Below, piece by piece: positions 54,314 to 64,000 of a DNA stretch of 64,000 bases. How positions within the stretch are numbered: the first letter of the stretch is position 1; every line of letters starts with the position of its first letter. The notes under the pieces were generated by a model. That model made no database searches. It had not been told where the DNA came from and saw only the letters and a list, made by a program, of their open reading frames with translations. Source of the stretch: Ramlibacter montanisoli. Lineage in GTDB: Bacteria; Pseudomonadota; Gammaproteobacteria; Burkholderiales; Burkholderiaceae_C. The stretch covers positions 620,001 to 684,000 of the forward strand of contig NZ_JABFCS010000001.1 in the NCBI RefSeq assembly GCF_013087525.1, in the 5' to 3' direction. A program made the position numbers and the translations under genes.

Positions 54314-54913
54314 ATGCGCCACGGAGAACTCCACCGGTCCGACCGCATCGGATGGCTGCGAGCTGCTGTCCTCGGCGCCAACGACGGGATCGTGTCCACC
54401 GCCAGCCTGGTGCTGGGCGTGGCGGCGGGCGGCGCCGCGCCGGCCGCAGTCATGATGGCCGGCCTCGCGGGCACCGTGGCGGGCGCCATGTCGATGGCCG
54501 CCGGCGAGTACGTCTCCGTGAGCTCGCAGTCTGACACCGAGAAATCGGACCAGCGCCGCGAGCAGCAGGAACTGCTGGCCCAGCCCGCGGCCGAACAGCA
54601 GGAGCTGGCGGCCATCTACGTCGCCCGCGGCCTCGACCGCGATCTTGCCGCCCGGGTGGCGGAGCAGCTCATGGCCAAGGACGCCCTCGGGGCGCACGTG
54701 CGCGACGAACTCGGCATCTCCCACGCGACGCGGGCGCGTCCCGTGCAGGCCGCTTTCGCGTCGGCCGCCGCGTTCACGGCGGGCGCCGTCGTGCCGCTGG
54801 GAGTGGCCGGGCTCGCGCCGGCGGCCGCCGGTGCGTCGCGCGTGGGCTTCTGGGGAGCGCTGGCCATGGCGCTCACCTATGGGGTCGGTGCGTTGTTCGG
54901 CGCGGTCGCCTAG
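54314..54913 (+). CDS. VIT/CCC1-family iron or manganese transporter
   Basis: 199 aa. LRAAVLGANDGIVSTASLVL, GAMSMAAGEYVSVSSQSDTE, the metal-binding EQQELAAIY segment, and two C-terminal helices. Exports or stores Fe(II)/Mn(II). Slightly short compared with about 230 aa. Confidence 0.88.
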   Translation: MRHGELHRSDRIGWLRAAVLGANDGIVSTASLVLGVAAGGAAPAAVMMAGLAGTVAGAMSMAAGEYVSVSSQSDTEKSDQRREQQELLAQPAAEQQELAAIYVARGLDRDLAARVAEQLMAKDALGAHVRDELGISHATRARPVQAAFASAAAFTAGAVVPLGVAGLAPAAAGASRVGFWGALAMALTYGVGALFGAVA

Positions 54914-54944
54914 GCGCGCCGGCCGTGGGCGGCGCGAACGCCGC

Positions 54945-55994
54945 TCACATCCGCAACTTGCTCGCATACCCGGTCATCTCCAGGTACCCGCGCCCCACGC
55001 GCCGGCCGTTGCTGTCCAACAGGTCGGCGAGCCCCTCCCAGTAGATCGCGCCCGTGGACCCGCGGCTGTCCAGCTCCTGGTTGTCCACCACCGCGCGCAC
55101 CGTGTAGAAATCCGCCGGCGTGCGCACGGTCCATTCCACCGGATAGGTCGCGTTCGACGCGGCACTCGTCCACTTGCGCTTGGGCCGGAACTCGGTCTCG
55201 CCCGGGCTGGCGATGTACACGTCGCCCTTGGCGCTGCGGAACGCGCCGCCATCCCACAAGGTGCTGCCGTCCTTGCGCCGGATGCGAAAGCCCATGAGCG
55301 CGCCGCCGTCGTCGAGGTTCATGCCGATCCAGTCCCAGCCCACGGCTTCCGAGGCCAGGTACTCGTCGCTCCATTCGTGGTCCATCCACGCCTTGCCGCT
55401 GACCTGGAAGTCCTTGCCCTGCAGCGACAGCTTGCCGCTCACCGCCAGCTGCGGGTGGCTGTAGTAGTAGCTGGCCTGCTTTTCCAGCGGCCCCTTGCGC
55501 GACAGGCCCTGCTTGCCTTGCAGCAGCACGGCTTGCGTCGCCGCGCAGCGCAGGTCCAGCGCGAATCCGCTGGCGGGGACCACGGCGCGCCACGCATCGC
55601 CTTCGCGCACCAGCGACCAGTCGCGCAGGCGCAAGTTCGCGTCCGTGGTCGCCGCTTCCGCGATGCCGAAGCCCGCGCGCGCGATGCGGTCGTCGTGCCA
55701 GAGCTTGCCGCCCTGCACGTCGGTGACGGCGGCATGCGCGAACAGGATCTGCCTGGCCGCGAACTGCGACTGCATGTCCTGCGTGGCGTCCACGCGGCTG
55801 CGGAAGAAGGTGACCTGGAAGCCGAACAGCCGATCGCCCGCTTGCGCCTGCCCGGTGATGTACCACCACTCCGTGCGCAGGTCGGGATGCGCGCCGTGGT
55901 CGCGCGGGAACTCCATGCGGCGCGGCGGCAGCGCCCAGGCGGCGCGCGCGAAGGCCAGCGCGGGCAGGGCGGCGATCAGGGGGCGGCGGCGCAT
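54945..55994 (-). CDS. AttH-like lipocalin protein (carotenoid 1,2-hydratase family)
   Basis: 349 aa with a Tat-like/Sec signal (MRRRPLIAALPALAFARAAW). The two lipocalin halves are marked by HPDLRTEWWYITGQ, WMDHEWSDEYLASEAVGWDW and LGFRIRRK-type GFRIRRKDGS. In many bacteria this AttH protein follows an FtsX permease and LolD-like ATPase. ATG overlaps the permease stop (TGATG). Confidence 0.85.
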   Translation of the reverse strand: MRRRPLIAALPALAFARAAWALPPRRMEFPRDHGAHPDLRTEWWYITGQAQAGDRLFGFQVTFFRSRVDATQDMQSQFAARQILFAHAAVTDVQGGKLWHDDRIARAGFGIAEAATTDANLRLRDWSLVREGDAWRAVVPASGFALDLRCAATQAVLLQGKQGLSRKGPLEKQASYYYSHPQLAVSGKLSLQGKDFQVSGKAWMDHEWSDEYLASEAVGWDWIGMNLDDGGALMGFRIRRKDGSTLWDGGAFRSAKGDVYIASPGETEFRPKRKWTSAASNATYPVEWTVRTPADFYTVRAVVDNQELDSRGSTGAIYWEGLADLLDSNGRRVGRGYLEMTGYASKLRM

Positions 55995-58510
55995 CACCAA
56001 TCTTCCTTCACCGCCAGCACCGCGTCGCGCCCGGCCGCGGCGCGGCCCGCGATCCACGCGGTCAGCGTGCCGGCCACCACCACCGCGGCGCACAGCGCGA
56101 GCAGCCGCCCCCAGGGCAGCAGCAGGTCCATCGTCCAGTGGAAGCTTTGCGGGTTCACCACGTGCACCAGCACCACCGCGACCGCGAGCCCGAGTCCCAG
56201 GCCCGCGAGCGCGCCGATGAAGGTCCAGGCCGCGCCTTCGCCCGCGACCACCGTGAGGATCTGCCGGCGCGTGAGCCCCAGGTGCGCCAGCAGGCCGAAC
56301 TCCTTGCGCCGCGCCAGCACCTGGGCGCTGAAGCTGGCGGCCACGCCGAACAGGCCGATGGCTATGGCCACCGCCTGCAGCCAGTAGGTGACGGCGAAGC
56401 TGCGGTCGAAGATGCGCAGCGAGATGGCGCGCACCTGCGCGGCGGAGGCGAACTCCACGAGGTCGCGGCTGCCCGCCTCGCGCGCGACCAGTTCGCGCAC
56501 ACGGCCCTGCACCTCGTCGGCGGAGGATCCGGGCGCCAGCCAGAGCTGCGCGTCGTTGATGCGGCGGTCGCCCGTCAGGCGCAGGTAGTCGCGCTGGTCG
56601 ATGATCACGGCGCCGGTCTGCCGCACGTAGTCGCGCCAGACGCCGGCGACCACGAAGGGGCCGGCACCGAGCGCAGGCTCCAGCACGCGCAGCGGCTCGC
56701 CGCGCCGCGCGCCGTACAGGTCCACCATCGCTTCGCTCACGTACACGGGAACGGCGCCGGCCGGCACGGGGGCCGTCGCGCCCACCAGCGGCAGCGAGCG
56801 CGACGCGTCGTCCACCGAGCGCGCCAGCAGCGTCACCGGCGGCCGCGAGGGATCGAGCAGCAGGCTGCGCACGCGCTGGGTGTTGACGCGCGCCACGCCG
56901 GGCAGTTGCGCCAGTCCCTGCACCAGCTGCGGCGTGAGGAAGGCGGTGTCGCCCGCGGCGGTGCTGCTGCTGGTGCGCACATACAGGTCGGCCGGCAGCA
57001 GCACGTCCAGCCAGTCGGCCACCGATTGCCGGAAGCTGGCCACCATCACGGTCAGCGCCACCGCCAGGCTGAGCGCCGCCACCACGCCGCTGACAGCGAC
57101 GGCGGCGCTCTCGCGCACGCGCCGCGCGCGCTCCACCGCCAGCAGCGGCAGCAGGCGATGCGCCACCGCCGGCGCGATGCGGTCGTACAGCGCACCCACC
57201 GCGCCGGGCAGCACCGAGATGCCGCCCACCAGCAGCAGGCCGACCGACACATAAGCCGCCAGCGGGATGCCGGCCACCGGCGGCATCAGCGCCAGCACGA
57301 AGGCCGCGAGCAGCGCGCCCCATCCGAGCAGGTGGCGCCGGCCACGCGGCAGCGCGGTGCCCAGGCCCTTGAGCGTCTGCGCCAGCGGCAGGCGCGCGGC
57401 GCTGCGCGCGGGCAGCCAGCCGCCGGCCATGGCCGCCGCGACGCCGAGCGCGCCGTAACCGGCCGCGGCCAGCGCGCTCCATTGCAGCTTGGGCTGCACG
57501 CCGGGGAAGTAGCCGCCGCCGAGATCACCCCCAGCAGCGAGAGCGCGGCCGCGGCCAGCGCGGTGCCGAGCGCGATGCCCGCGGCGCTGCCGATCACGCC
57601 CAGCACCGCCGACTCGGCCAGCACCAGTTGCAATCGCTGTTTCGCGGTGAGCCCCAGCACGCCCAGCAGCGCGAACTGCTGCGCGCGCCGCGCGACGCTC
57701 AGCGCGAGCACGGAGAACACGAGGAAGGCGCCGGTGAACAGGGCGACCAGCGCCAGCACCGTGAGGTTGACGCGGTAGGCGCGCGACAGCTCGCTGACAC
57801 GCTCGCCGGCATCGCCGGGCTCCGCAGCCTGCACGTTGGCGGGCAGCTGCAGCTCGCGCAGCCAGGCCGCGTGCGACACGCCGGGCTTCAGGCGCACGTC
57901 GATGCGCGAGAGCTGGCCGCCGCGGCCGAACAGGTCCTGCGCCGCGGCGATGTCCATCACCAGCATCGGCCCGCCACCGGCTGTGGTGGTGCCCGCGACG
58001 CGCAGCTCGCGCATCGCCAAGCCGGTCTGCAGGTTCAAGCGGCCCGCGGGCAAGAGGCGCTGCGCGGCGGGATTGAGGAACACCGCGTCGGGTGAGAGCA
58101 CCGACAGGCGATCGACGCCGTCGCCGGGCACCGGCATCAGCTGCGGGGCGACGGTGGCGACCACCAGCGCATCGACACCGAGCACGCGCACGGAGCTGCG
58201 CTTGCCCTCGCGGGTGAGGGCGAGCGTCTGCAGTTCGAGGATGGGGCTGGCGGTGGCGACGCGCAGGTCGCCGGCGACGCGGCCATAGAGCGCTTCGTCC
58301 ATCGCGCCCTGCGCGGCACGCAGTTCGAGGTCCGGCTGGCCGCCGGCGGAGCGCGCGGCGCTGGAGAACTCCTCCAGCGCGGACGCGTTGATCAGGTGGA
58401 CCGAAAAGGCGAGGGCGACGCCCAGCATGACCGCCAGCACCGCGGTGGCGCTGCGCCAGGCGTGGTGCCGGACTTCCTGCCAGGAATAGGTCGCGAGGAG
58501 GGGGGAGCAC
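55994..58510 (-). CDS. FtsX-domain ABC permease, AttFG type, two compensating frameshifts
   Basis: About 838 aa, ten or so helices, two FtsX domains (each: helix, large periplasmic loop, three helices). Starts at GTG 58510 (MLPLLATYSWQEVRHHAWRS) once an extra C in 58500-58505 is removed; a missing C at 57528-57532 restores LLGGDLGGGYFPG. Partners: ATPase at 60549-61193 and AttH directly downstream. Likely moves lipophilic compounds out of the inner membrane. Confidence 0.85.
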   Translation of the reverse strand: MLPPPRDLFLAGSPAPRLAQRHRGAGGHAGRRPRLFGPPDQRVRAGGVLQRRALRRRPAGPRTACRAGRDGRSALWPRRRRPARRHRQPHPRTADARPHPRGQAQLRARARCRCAGGRHRRPAADAGARRRRRSPVGALTRRGVPQSRRAAPLARGPLEPADRLGDARAARRGHHHSRWRADAGDGHRRGAGPVRPRRPALAHRRAPEARRVARGLAARAAAARQRAGCGARRCRRACQRAVARLPRQPHGAGAGRPVHRRLPRVLRARAERRAARAAVRAAGRAGAHRETAIATGAGRVGGAGRDRQRRGHRARHRAGRGRALAAGGDLGGGYFPGVQPKLQWSALAAAGYGALGVAAAMAGGWLPARSAARLPLAQTLKGLGTALPRGRRHLLGWGALLAAFVLALMPPVAGIPLAAYVSVGLLLVGGISVLPGAVGALYDRIAPAVAHRLLPLLAVERARRVRESAAVAVSGVVAALSLAVALTVMVASFRQSVADWLDVLLPADLYVRTSSSTAAGDTAFLTPQLVQGLAQLPGVARVNTQRVRSLLLDPSRPPVTLLARSVDDASRSLPLVGATAPVPAGAVPVYVSEAMVDLYGARRGEPLRVLEPALGAGPFVVAGVWRDYVRQTGAVIIDQRDYLRLTGDRRINDAQLWLAPGSSADEVQGRVRELVAREAGSRDLVEFASAAQVRAISLRIFDRSFAVTYWLQAVAIAIGLFGVAASFSAQVLARRKEFGLLAHLGLTRRQILTVVAGEGAAWTFIGALAGLGLGLAVAVVLVHVVNPQSFHWTMDLLLPWGRLLALCAAVVVAGTLTAWIAGRAAAGRDAVLAVKEDW

Positions 58511-58543
58511 GGCGGTATTGTGCCGCCGTGCGGGTGGATGGCC

Positions 58544-59019
58544 TTAGGCCATCTCCCCATCAACTCCTCCTTGCGCGCCATCAACTCGTCGCGCATCGCC
58601 ACCAGGTCCAGCTTGCGGGCCGAGCGCGCCTTGGGGAACATCTCGTTGCGCTCCTCCTTCACGTGGTGGTCGATGTACTCGCCCAGCACCTTCACCTTGG
58701 CGTCGAACATCTCGTCGGCCTCGCCCATGCCCTCGATCTGCGCGATCAGGTCCTTGGCGGTCTGGTGCTCCACTTCCGCCTCGGCCAGCAGGTCGGTGTC
58801 CTTGAACACGGCGCGCAGCGCGGGATAGAAGATCTCTTCCTCGATCTGCGCATGCACGGTCAGCTCGTGGCAGATCTGGCGGGCCAGGTCCATCTTCTTC
58901 TGCCCGACGGTGCGGCCGCGCGAATTGGTGAGTTCGTCGTACTCCTTGAACATCTTCTTGACCGCCTTGTGATCGGCATCCAGCAGGTCGCAAGCGTCTT
59001 TCTCGGCACGGGTCGCCAT
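58544..59019 (-). CDS. Hemerythrin HHE-domain protein, 3' frameshift
   Basis: About 158 aa. Metal-ligand helices: LLDADHKAVKKMF, CHELTVHAQIEEEIFYPAL, AEVEHQTAKDL, GEYIDHHVKEERNEMF. Non-heme diiron binding for oxygen or NO sensing/storage. AAGGAGA precedes ATG 59019. One C is missing in CCCC at 58555-58558; restored, it ends ELMGEMA at TAA 58544, instead of running into the permease. Confidence 0.87.
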
Positions 59020-59244
59020 GGGTCGTTCTCCTTGGAATAAACGTATCAGCACATGATGGACAGCCGCTGTGCCGCGCCTTGTAGGAAAACGGCGGCAGCT
59101 TTCCTTGCGCAAAACCGACGGCCGTGCGCTCCTTCTTTCCGGCTTGAAGGGGTTGGTCCGGCGGCGCGGCGCGCACTCGCCTGACGGCTGAGTCTTTCGG
59201 CCGGCCCTACCCTTCAGGCGATCGTCAGGAACGAAAGGACCCGT

Positions 59245-59505
59245 ATGACCCGGCTGCCCACCCACACCATCGACGTCGCCAAGTCCAAGACCGACCAGGT
59301 GCAGCGCGACCTCGAGGTCGCGAGCGCCGAACTGGGACTCACCCACGGCGCGCTGGAACGGGAACTGCCGCCCGAGGCGAAGACCGGCGACGTTGCCTGG
59401 GCCATCGAGCAGAACAAGGTGCTGGAACGCAAGGTGCAGCAGGCCGCGGAGGAGCTCGAGGAGGTCACGGAACTGCTGGAACAGGCACAGTCCGCCCAAC
59501 CCTGA
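59245..59505 (+). CDS. Small coiled-coil hypothetical protein (86 aa)
   Basis: MTRLPTHTIDVAKSKTDQVQ and a heptad-rich C-terminal half (VLERKVQQAAEELEEVTELL). No domain. AGGAACGAAAGGA upstream provides a ribosome-binding site. Likely structural or adaptor. Confidence 0.6.
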   Translation: MTRLPTHTIDVAKSKTDQVQRDLEVASAELGLTHGALERELPPEAKTGDVAWAIEQNKVLERKVQQAAEELEEVTELLEQAQSAQP

Positions 59506-59565
59506 GGGCCACCCCCGCCGCCGGACTAGAATCCGCTTCGCTGAACATACGGGAGGCAATGCCCA

Positions 59566-59958
59566 GTGACCGTCCGCGTATTCCTTGTCGAGGACATGAA
59601 GCACGTGCAGGAGATCGTGGCGGAACTGCTCACGAGCCTCGGTGATTTCCGCCTGGTCAAGGCCATCGGCAACGAGGCCGAAGCCGGGCTGTGGCTGAGC
59701 GAGCACGCCGGCGACTGGGACCTCACCGTCATCGACCTCGTCCTCGACCAGGGCAGCGGCATGGGCGTCGTCTCGCGGGCGCGCGAGTCGGCCGGCCGCG
59801 ATGGCAGGGTGATCGTGTTCAGCGACTATGCCAGCGACGGCATCCGCAAACACTGTCTGCGGCTGGGTGCCGACGCCGTGTTCCTCAAGTCGCAGACCCG
59901 GGAATTCATGGACTACTGCTCCGAACTCGGCGGCCTCGAAGCCGCCCGCGCCTCATGA
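59566..59958 (+). CDS. Single-domain response regulator
   Basis: 130 aa receiver only: FLVEDMKHVQEIV, phospho-acceptor in VIDLVLDQGSGM, switch residues IVFSDYASDG and conserved Lys in AVFLKSQTREF. GTG 59566 lies ten bases after GGGAGG. Stop overlaps the Dsb-like gene. Close paralogue at 62238. Confidence 0.85.
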   Translation: MTVRVFLVEDMKHVQEIVAELLTSLGDFRLVKAIGNEAEAGLWLSEHAGDWDLTVIDLVLDQGSGMGVVSRARESAGRDGRVIVFSDYASDGIRKHCLRLGADAVFLKSQTREFMDYCSELGGLEAARAS

Positions 59959-60545
59959 AGCGGCGCCTCGTCCTCACCGCGGCCGCTTCCGCGGCCGTGC
60001 TGGCCGCCTGCGGCAAGAAGGAAGGCGCCGGCGGCGCCGCCGGCGGCAAGGCCGCCGCCACGGTGCCGGTCTCGGTGGAGGCCATCGCCGCCGAAGGCAA
60101 GGGCTTCAACGTGGGCTCCACCATGAGCACGCGGGTGATCTACGTGTTCTTCGACACGCAGTGCCCGCACTGCGCGGTGCTGTGGGAAGCCACCAGGCCG
60201 CTGCGTCCGCAGGCCCGCTTCGTGTGGATCCCGGTGGGGCTGATCGGCGACAAGAGCGTCGCGCAAGGCGCGGCCATCGTGTCGGCGGCCGACCCGATCG
60301 CCACCATGGACGAGAACGAGAAGTCGGTGATGGCCAAGGGCGGCGGCATCGCCGCCATGGGCGTGACCGATGCGCAGAAGGACGTGGTCAAGAAGAACAC
60401 GGAGCTGTTCAACCGCTTCGGTTTCAGCGGCGTGCCCACCATCGTGGGCAAGCACGCGACCACCGGCGAGATCGTCACCATCGAAGGCTCGCTGCCGGCT
60501 CCGGGCCTGGCGCAGCGCTTCGGGCTGAGCCAGCCCGGCGGCTGA
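59955..60545 (+). CDS. Lipoprotein DsbG/DsbC-like thiol-disulfide protein
   Basis: 196 aa. Lipobox LAACGKK after MKRRLVLTAAASAAVLA; thioredoxin-fold with CPHC active site in FFDTQCPHCAVLW and cis-proline region SGVPTIVGK. Acts in periplasmic disulfide chemistry, probably isomerase-like. Coupled to the receiver gene (ATGA). Converges on the ABC ATPase gene. Confidence 0.85.
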   Translation: MKRRLVLTAAASAAVLAACGKKEGAGGAAGGKAAATVPVSVEAIAAEGKGFNVGSTMSTRVIYVFFDTQCPHCAVLWEATRPLRPQARFVWIPVGLIGDKSVAQGAAIVSAADPIATMDENEKSVMAKGGGIAAMGVTDAQKDVVKKNTELFNRFGFSGVPTIVGKHATTGEIVTIEGSLPAPGLAQRFGLSQPGG

Positions 60546-60548
60546 CGC

Positions 60549-61192
<644 letters not shown>

Positions 61193-61193
<1 letters not shown>

Positions 61194-62131
61194 CAGGCGC
61201 GCACTCCCGCGGCGCGCAGCACCTGCGCCTGCGCGTCCGGCGCATCGCAGGCGATTACCTGCCGCTGCGGCAGGCCGCGCAACCAGGTGAGCTGGCGCTT
61301 GGCGAGCTGGCGGGTGGCGGCGATGCCGCGTTCGCGCACGCTGGACAGCGGCCATTGCCCCTCAAGGGCTTCCCAGGCCTGCCGGTAGCCCACGCAGCGC
61401 ATGCTGGGAAGCTCCGCGTGCAGGTCGCCGCGCGCCCGCAGCGCGCGCACTTCGTCCAGGAAGCCGGCGGCCAGCATCGCGTCGAAGCGCCGTTCGATGC
61501 GTTCGTGCAGCCAGGCGCGGTCGGTGGGTTCGAGCGAGAGGAACAGGTCCGGTTGCAGCGCGGGCTCGCGGGTGGCCGCCTGGTGCACTTCGGACAGCGG
61601 CTGCCCGGTGAGCCGGTGCACCTCCAGCGCGCGCTGGATGCGCTGGGCGTCGTGGGGCGCCAGCCGTGCGGCCGTGGGCGGATCGACCTTCGCCAGCTGC
61701 GCGTGCAGCGCGGGCCAGCCGGCGTGCGCCGCTTCGCGTTCGATCTGCGCGCGCAGTCCGGCGTCGGCCGCCGGCATCTCGGCCAGCCCTTCGAACAGCG
61801 CCTTGAAATACAGCATGGTGCCGCCGGCGAGCACCACGCGCTTGCCGCGTCCGCGGATCTCGCCCACCAGGCGGCGCGCATCGGCGGCGAATTCGGCGGC
61901 GCTGTAGGCCTGCGCGGGATCGCGGATGTCGAGGAGGTGGTGCGGCACGCGCGCGCGTTCCTCGCGGGTCGGCTTGGCGGTGCCTATGTCCATCTGCCGA
62001 TAGACAAGGGCCGAATCCACGCTCACGATCTCGCCATCGAGGGCCTGCGCCAGCAGGAGGGCCGCGGCGCTCTTGCCGGAGGCCGTCGGGCCGGCGAGCG
62101 CCACCAGGGCGGGCAGCGCGTCGGTGGACAT
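61193..62131 (-). CDS. miaA: tRNA dimethylallyltransferase
   Basis: 312 aa. P-loop [61 protein letters not shown]-type [12 protein letters not shown]. Adds the isopentenyl group to A37 of UNN-decoding tRNAs. ATG 62131 matches the family N-terminus; an in-frame ATG further upstream is less likely. Confidence 0.94.
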
Positions 62132-62237
62132 CCGGTCGAGGTTAGCAGATGCGACAGCCGTGCTGCGGGTACGCAATTGGTTGCAACGCCAACCGTTCGG
62201 CAGCGTGTGCACCGAGAATGCGTAAAGTTAATTTTGG

Positions 62238-62636
62238 ATGGAGTTCGGCGTGGAACTGAGGGTGTTCCTGGTGGAAGACCTCCAGCGCATGCGTAGTTTG
62301 CTGGCCGACCTCTTCTCGTCCATGGGTGGACTGAAGGTCGTCGGGTCGTCCAGCACCGAGGCAGAAGCGAAGCTCTGGCTCGAGGAACACGGCGGCGAAT
62401 GGGATGTCGCGGTGATCGACCTGGTGCTCGACCAGGGCGCAGGCATGGAAGTGATCCGCCGCTGCAAGGCGGATCCCGGCGGTGGCAAGATCGTCGTCTT
62501 CAGCAGCTATGCGACCCCGGGCGTGCGGCAGCACTGCCTGGACCTGGGCGCGGACGCGGTGTTCGACAAGAGCGAGACCGCGGGCTTCATCTCCTGGTTC
62601 AGCGAGCTGAACGACCGCGAGAACTCCGGCCCCTGA
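62238..62636 (+). CDS. Single-domain response regulator
   Basis: 132 aa receiver only: FLVEDLQRMRSLLADLF, VIDLVLDQGAGMEVI, IVVFSSYATPG, ADAVFDKSETAGF. About half identical by eye to the copy at 59566 including LVLDQGxGM and GLRQHCL-type VRQHCLDLGADAVF. No histidine kinase nearby. Confidence 0.85.
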   Translation: MEFGVELRVFLVEDLQRMRSLLADLFSSMGGLKVVGSSSTEAEAKLWLEEHGGEWDVAVIDLVLDQGAGMEVIRRCKADPGGGKIVVFSSYATPGVRQHCLDLGADAVFDKSETAGFISWFSELNDRENSGP

Positions 62637-62721
62637 GCCGCTGTCCCGCTGTCGGACACTTCGTACAGCAATCTCCGCGCCAGATGACAGCATCGGCCCG
62701 GCCAGCCGTTAGATTTACAGT

Positions 62722-62952
62722 ATGAATGGAGATCGATCAGGGGGCATGCACGACGACGGCGACTCGGGCACGTGGACGAGCGAGACGCTACCCCTTTCCG
62801 TGCGCAAGGAGTTGCTGGAACGCGAGCTGAAGAAGCTCGGTTTCCGCAAGGGTGGATCCCACGAGGGCGGCAGCGCGCAACAGCAGCAGCCCCAGGGTGG
62901 CAGCAGCAGCCATCCCAGCGCCGACGGCGACGGCGCCGGCCACGGCGACTGA
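62722..62952 (+). CDS. Small hypothetical protein (76 aa)
   Basis: MNGDRSGGMHDDGDSGTWTS with a short helix (SVRKELLERELKKLGFRKGG) and a Gln/Ser/Gly-rich disordered tail. No family. Could be a small DNA/RNA-associated or adaptor peptide; low information. Confidence 0.45.
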   Translation: MNGDRSGGMHDDGDSGTWTSETLPLSVRKELLERELKKLGFRKGGSHEGGSAQQQQPQGGSSSHPSADGDGAGHGD

Positions 62953-63019
62953 CCTCCCTTCTTCCCGCTTCTCCCCGCTTCGTACAATTCGCCCCGCGCA
63001 TCCAGCGCGGGAGCGGCAC

Positions 63020-63795
63020 TTGCATCCACGAGCGATCATCCTGGGGGACGTCCCCTGGCCGGCGGGCGCGTGCCCGCCATCTGCGCGCCCCTGGTCGGGC
63101 GCACGCGGGCCGCGCTGGCGGCCGAAGCCGCGGCGGTGGCCGCGCGCCAGCCGGACCTGATCGAGTGGCGGGTCGATTTCTTCGAGCCGCTGGCCGACAC
63201 CGGCGAAGTGCTGGCGGCGGCCGCGGCGGTGAAGCAGGCCGCCGCCGGCATCCCGATCCTGTTCACGCGCCGCGCCCAACGCGAAGGCGGCCAGCCCATC
63301 CCCTTGTCCGAATCCCGGGTCCTCGACCTCTATGCTGCCGTGGCGGCCAGCGGCACCGTGGACGCGATGGACTTCGAGATGGAGAACGCGCCGGCCGACG
63401 TGGCCCGGGTGCGCGAACTCACGCGCGCCCACGGGCTGGCGCTGGTCCTGTCCTTCCACGACTTCCAGCGCACGCCGCCCACGCCCGACCTGCAGCAGCG
63501 CTTCGCGCAGGCCCAGCGCCTGGGCGCCGACGTGGCCAAGCTGGCGGTCATGCCGCAGTCCATGGAGGACGTGCACCGGCTGCTGGGCGCCACGCTGGCG
63601 GCCAGCCAGTCGCTGACCATTCCCGTGGTCAGCATGGCGATGGGCGGGCTGGGGGCGGTCAGCCGCTTGTGCGGCGGGGTGTTCGGTTCGGCCCTGACCT
63701 TCGCGGTGGGCGCGGCGGCCTCGGCGCCGGGGCAGGTCCCGATCGACGAAGTGCGGGCCACCCTGGCCGTGCTGCAGCGCGCTACTGGAGCCTGA
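63020..63795 (+). CDS. aroD: Type I 3-dehydroquinate dehydratase, frameshifted
   Basis: About 258 aa. DLIEWRVDFF, LFTRRAQREGG, catalytic His in LVLSFHDFQ, Schiff-base Lys in DVAKLAVMP, C-terminal SMAMGGLGAVSRLCGG. Converts 3-dehydroquinate to 3-dehydroshikimate. TTG 63020 follows GGGAG by six bases and gives HPRAIILGDVPWPAG; one missing base near 63067 then joins RVPAICAPL. Confidence 0.87.
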
Positions 63796-64000
63796 ACAGC
63801 TGCGCCAGCGCCTCGCGGTACTGGGAGTGGCCCACCGCCATGGTGCTGAAGTGCGAGCCGCCCTCGACCAGCAGGAAATGCTTGCGCCCGGTGGCCGCCT
63901 CGTAGAGCTTGCGCCCCAGCTCGCTCTGGATCAGCGAGTCGTTGGCGCCGTGCACCACCAGCAGCGGCGACTGCAGCTTCGCCACCTTGCGGATCGATTC
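63782..64000 (-). CDS. Alpha/beta hydrolase, 3' end only (runs off window)
   Basis: The C-terminal part reads LQSPLLVVHGANDSLIQSEL with the catalytic Asp, and VEGGSHFSTMAVGHSQYREA with the His; ends ALAQLFRLQ. The nucleophile lies outside the window. The last 14 bases overlap aroD convergently. Confidence 0.75.
   Translation of the reverse strand, partial: ESIRKVAKLQSPLLVVHGANDSLIQSELGRKLYEAATGRKHFLLVEGGSHFSTMAVGHSQYREALAQLFRLQ

Noticed and set aside
58510..59019. Hemerythrin-FtsX permease fusion protein
   Set aside because: The continuous frame arises from a missing C at 58555-58558; restoring it places a stop before the permease start.

Overview
The window is very GC-rich DNA from a betaproteobacterium, most likely Burkholderiales/Comamonadaceae (Ramlibacter/Variovorax-like). 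Evidence: four Bug-type tripartite-tricarboxylate substrate-binding proteins, two CaiB/BaiF CoA-transferases, a DUF4148 protein, several GTG/TTG starts and tight ATGA/GTGA gene overlaps. No rRNA, tRNA or CRISPR array was seen.

Layout. 0-8.5 kb: an ABC exporter, an exopolysaccharide-type pair (TPR/beta-barrel outer-membrane protein plus a family-2 glycosyltransferase with an unusual regulatory N-terminus), a tandem-receiver regulator and a Cj0069-like protein. 8.6-17.6 kb: organic-acid catabolism (LysR, CoA-transferase, HMG-CoA-lyase-like enzyme, two Bug receptors, a 3-hydroxyisobutyrate/L-threonate-type dehydrogenase, a cyclase, an MFS carrier). 17.7-41.3 kb: mixed chromosomal genes: aldehyde dehydrogenase, RNase II, a ThDP enzyme with a Bug protein, VOC enzymes, an MreB-like half protein, two Crp/Fnr regulators, hydrolase, methyltransferase, a three-heme-motif cytochrome, a very large Ala/Arg/Glu-rich coiled-coil envelope protein and lipoproteins.

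41.3-49.7 kb is the unusual part: an integron gene-cassette array without an integrase. Five well-formed attC sites (81-114 bp), one truncated and two degenerate attC sites separate mostly minus-strand ORFs of unknown function. An attI1-like site stands at the upstream (high-coordinate) end. Two toxin-antitoxin loci, an IS3-family remnant and an IS481-family element lie within or beside the array. Stop codons of three cassette genes fall inside the attC core, and attC polarity matches the minus-strand genes.

49.9-64 kb returns to ordinary chromosome: acyl-CoA dehydrogenase plus CoA-transferase, stress/membrane small proteins (CsbD, DUF883-like, VIT), an AttH-like protein with its FtsX permease and a separated ATPase, hemerythrin, two paralogous single-receiver regulators, a Dsb-like lipoprotein, miaA and aroD.

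About 30 genes carry a single-base frameshift. Roughly two thirds lie in short G/C homopolymers, and restoring one base gives full-length conserved proteins with intact coupling to neighbours. I read most as uncorrected sequencing indels rather than real pseudogenes; such genes are listed as CDS with the break stated.
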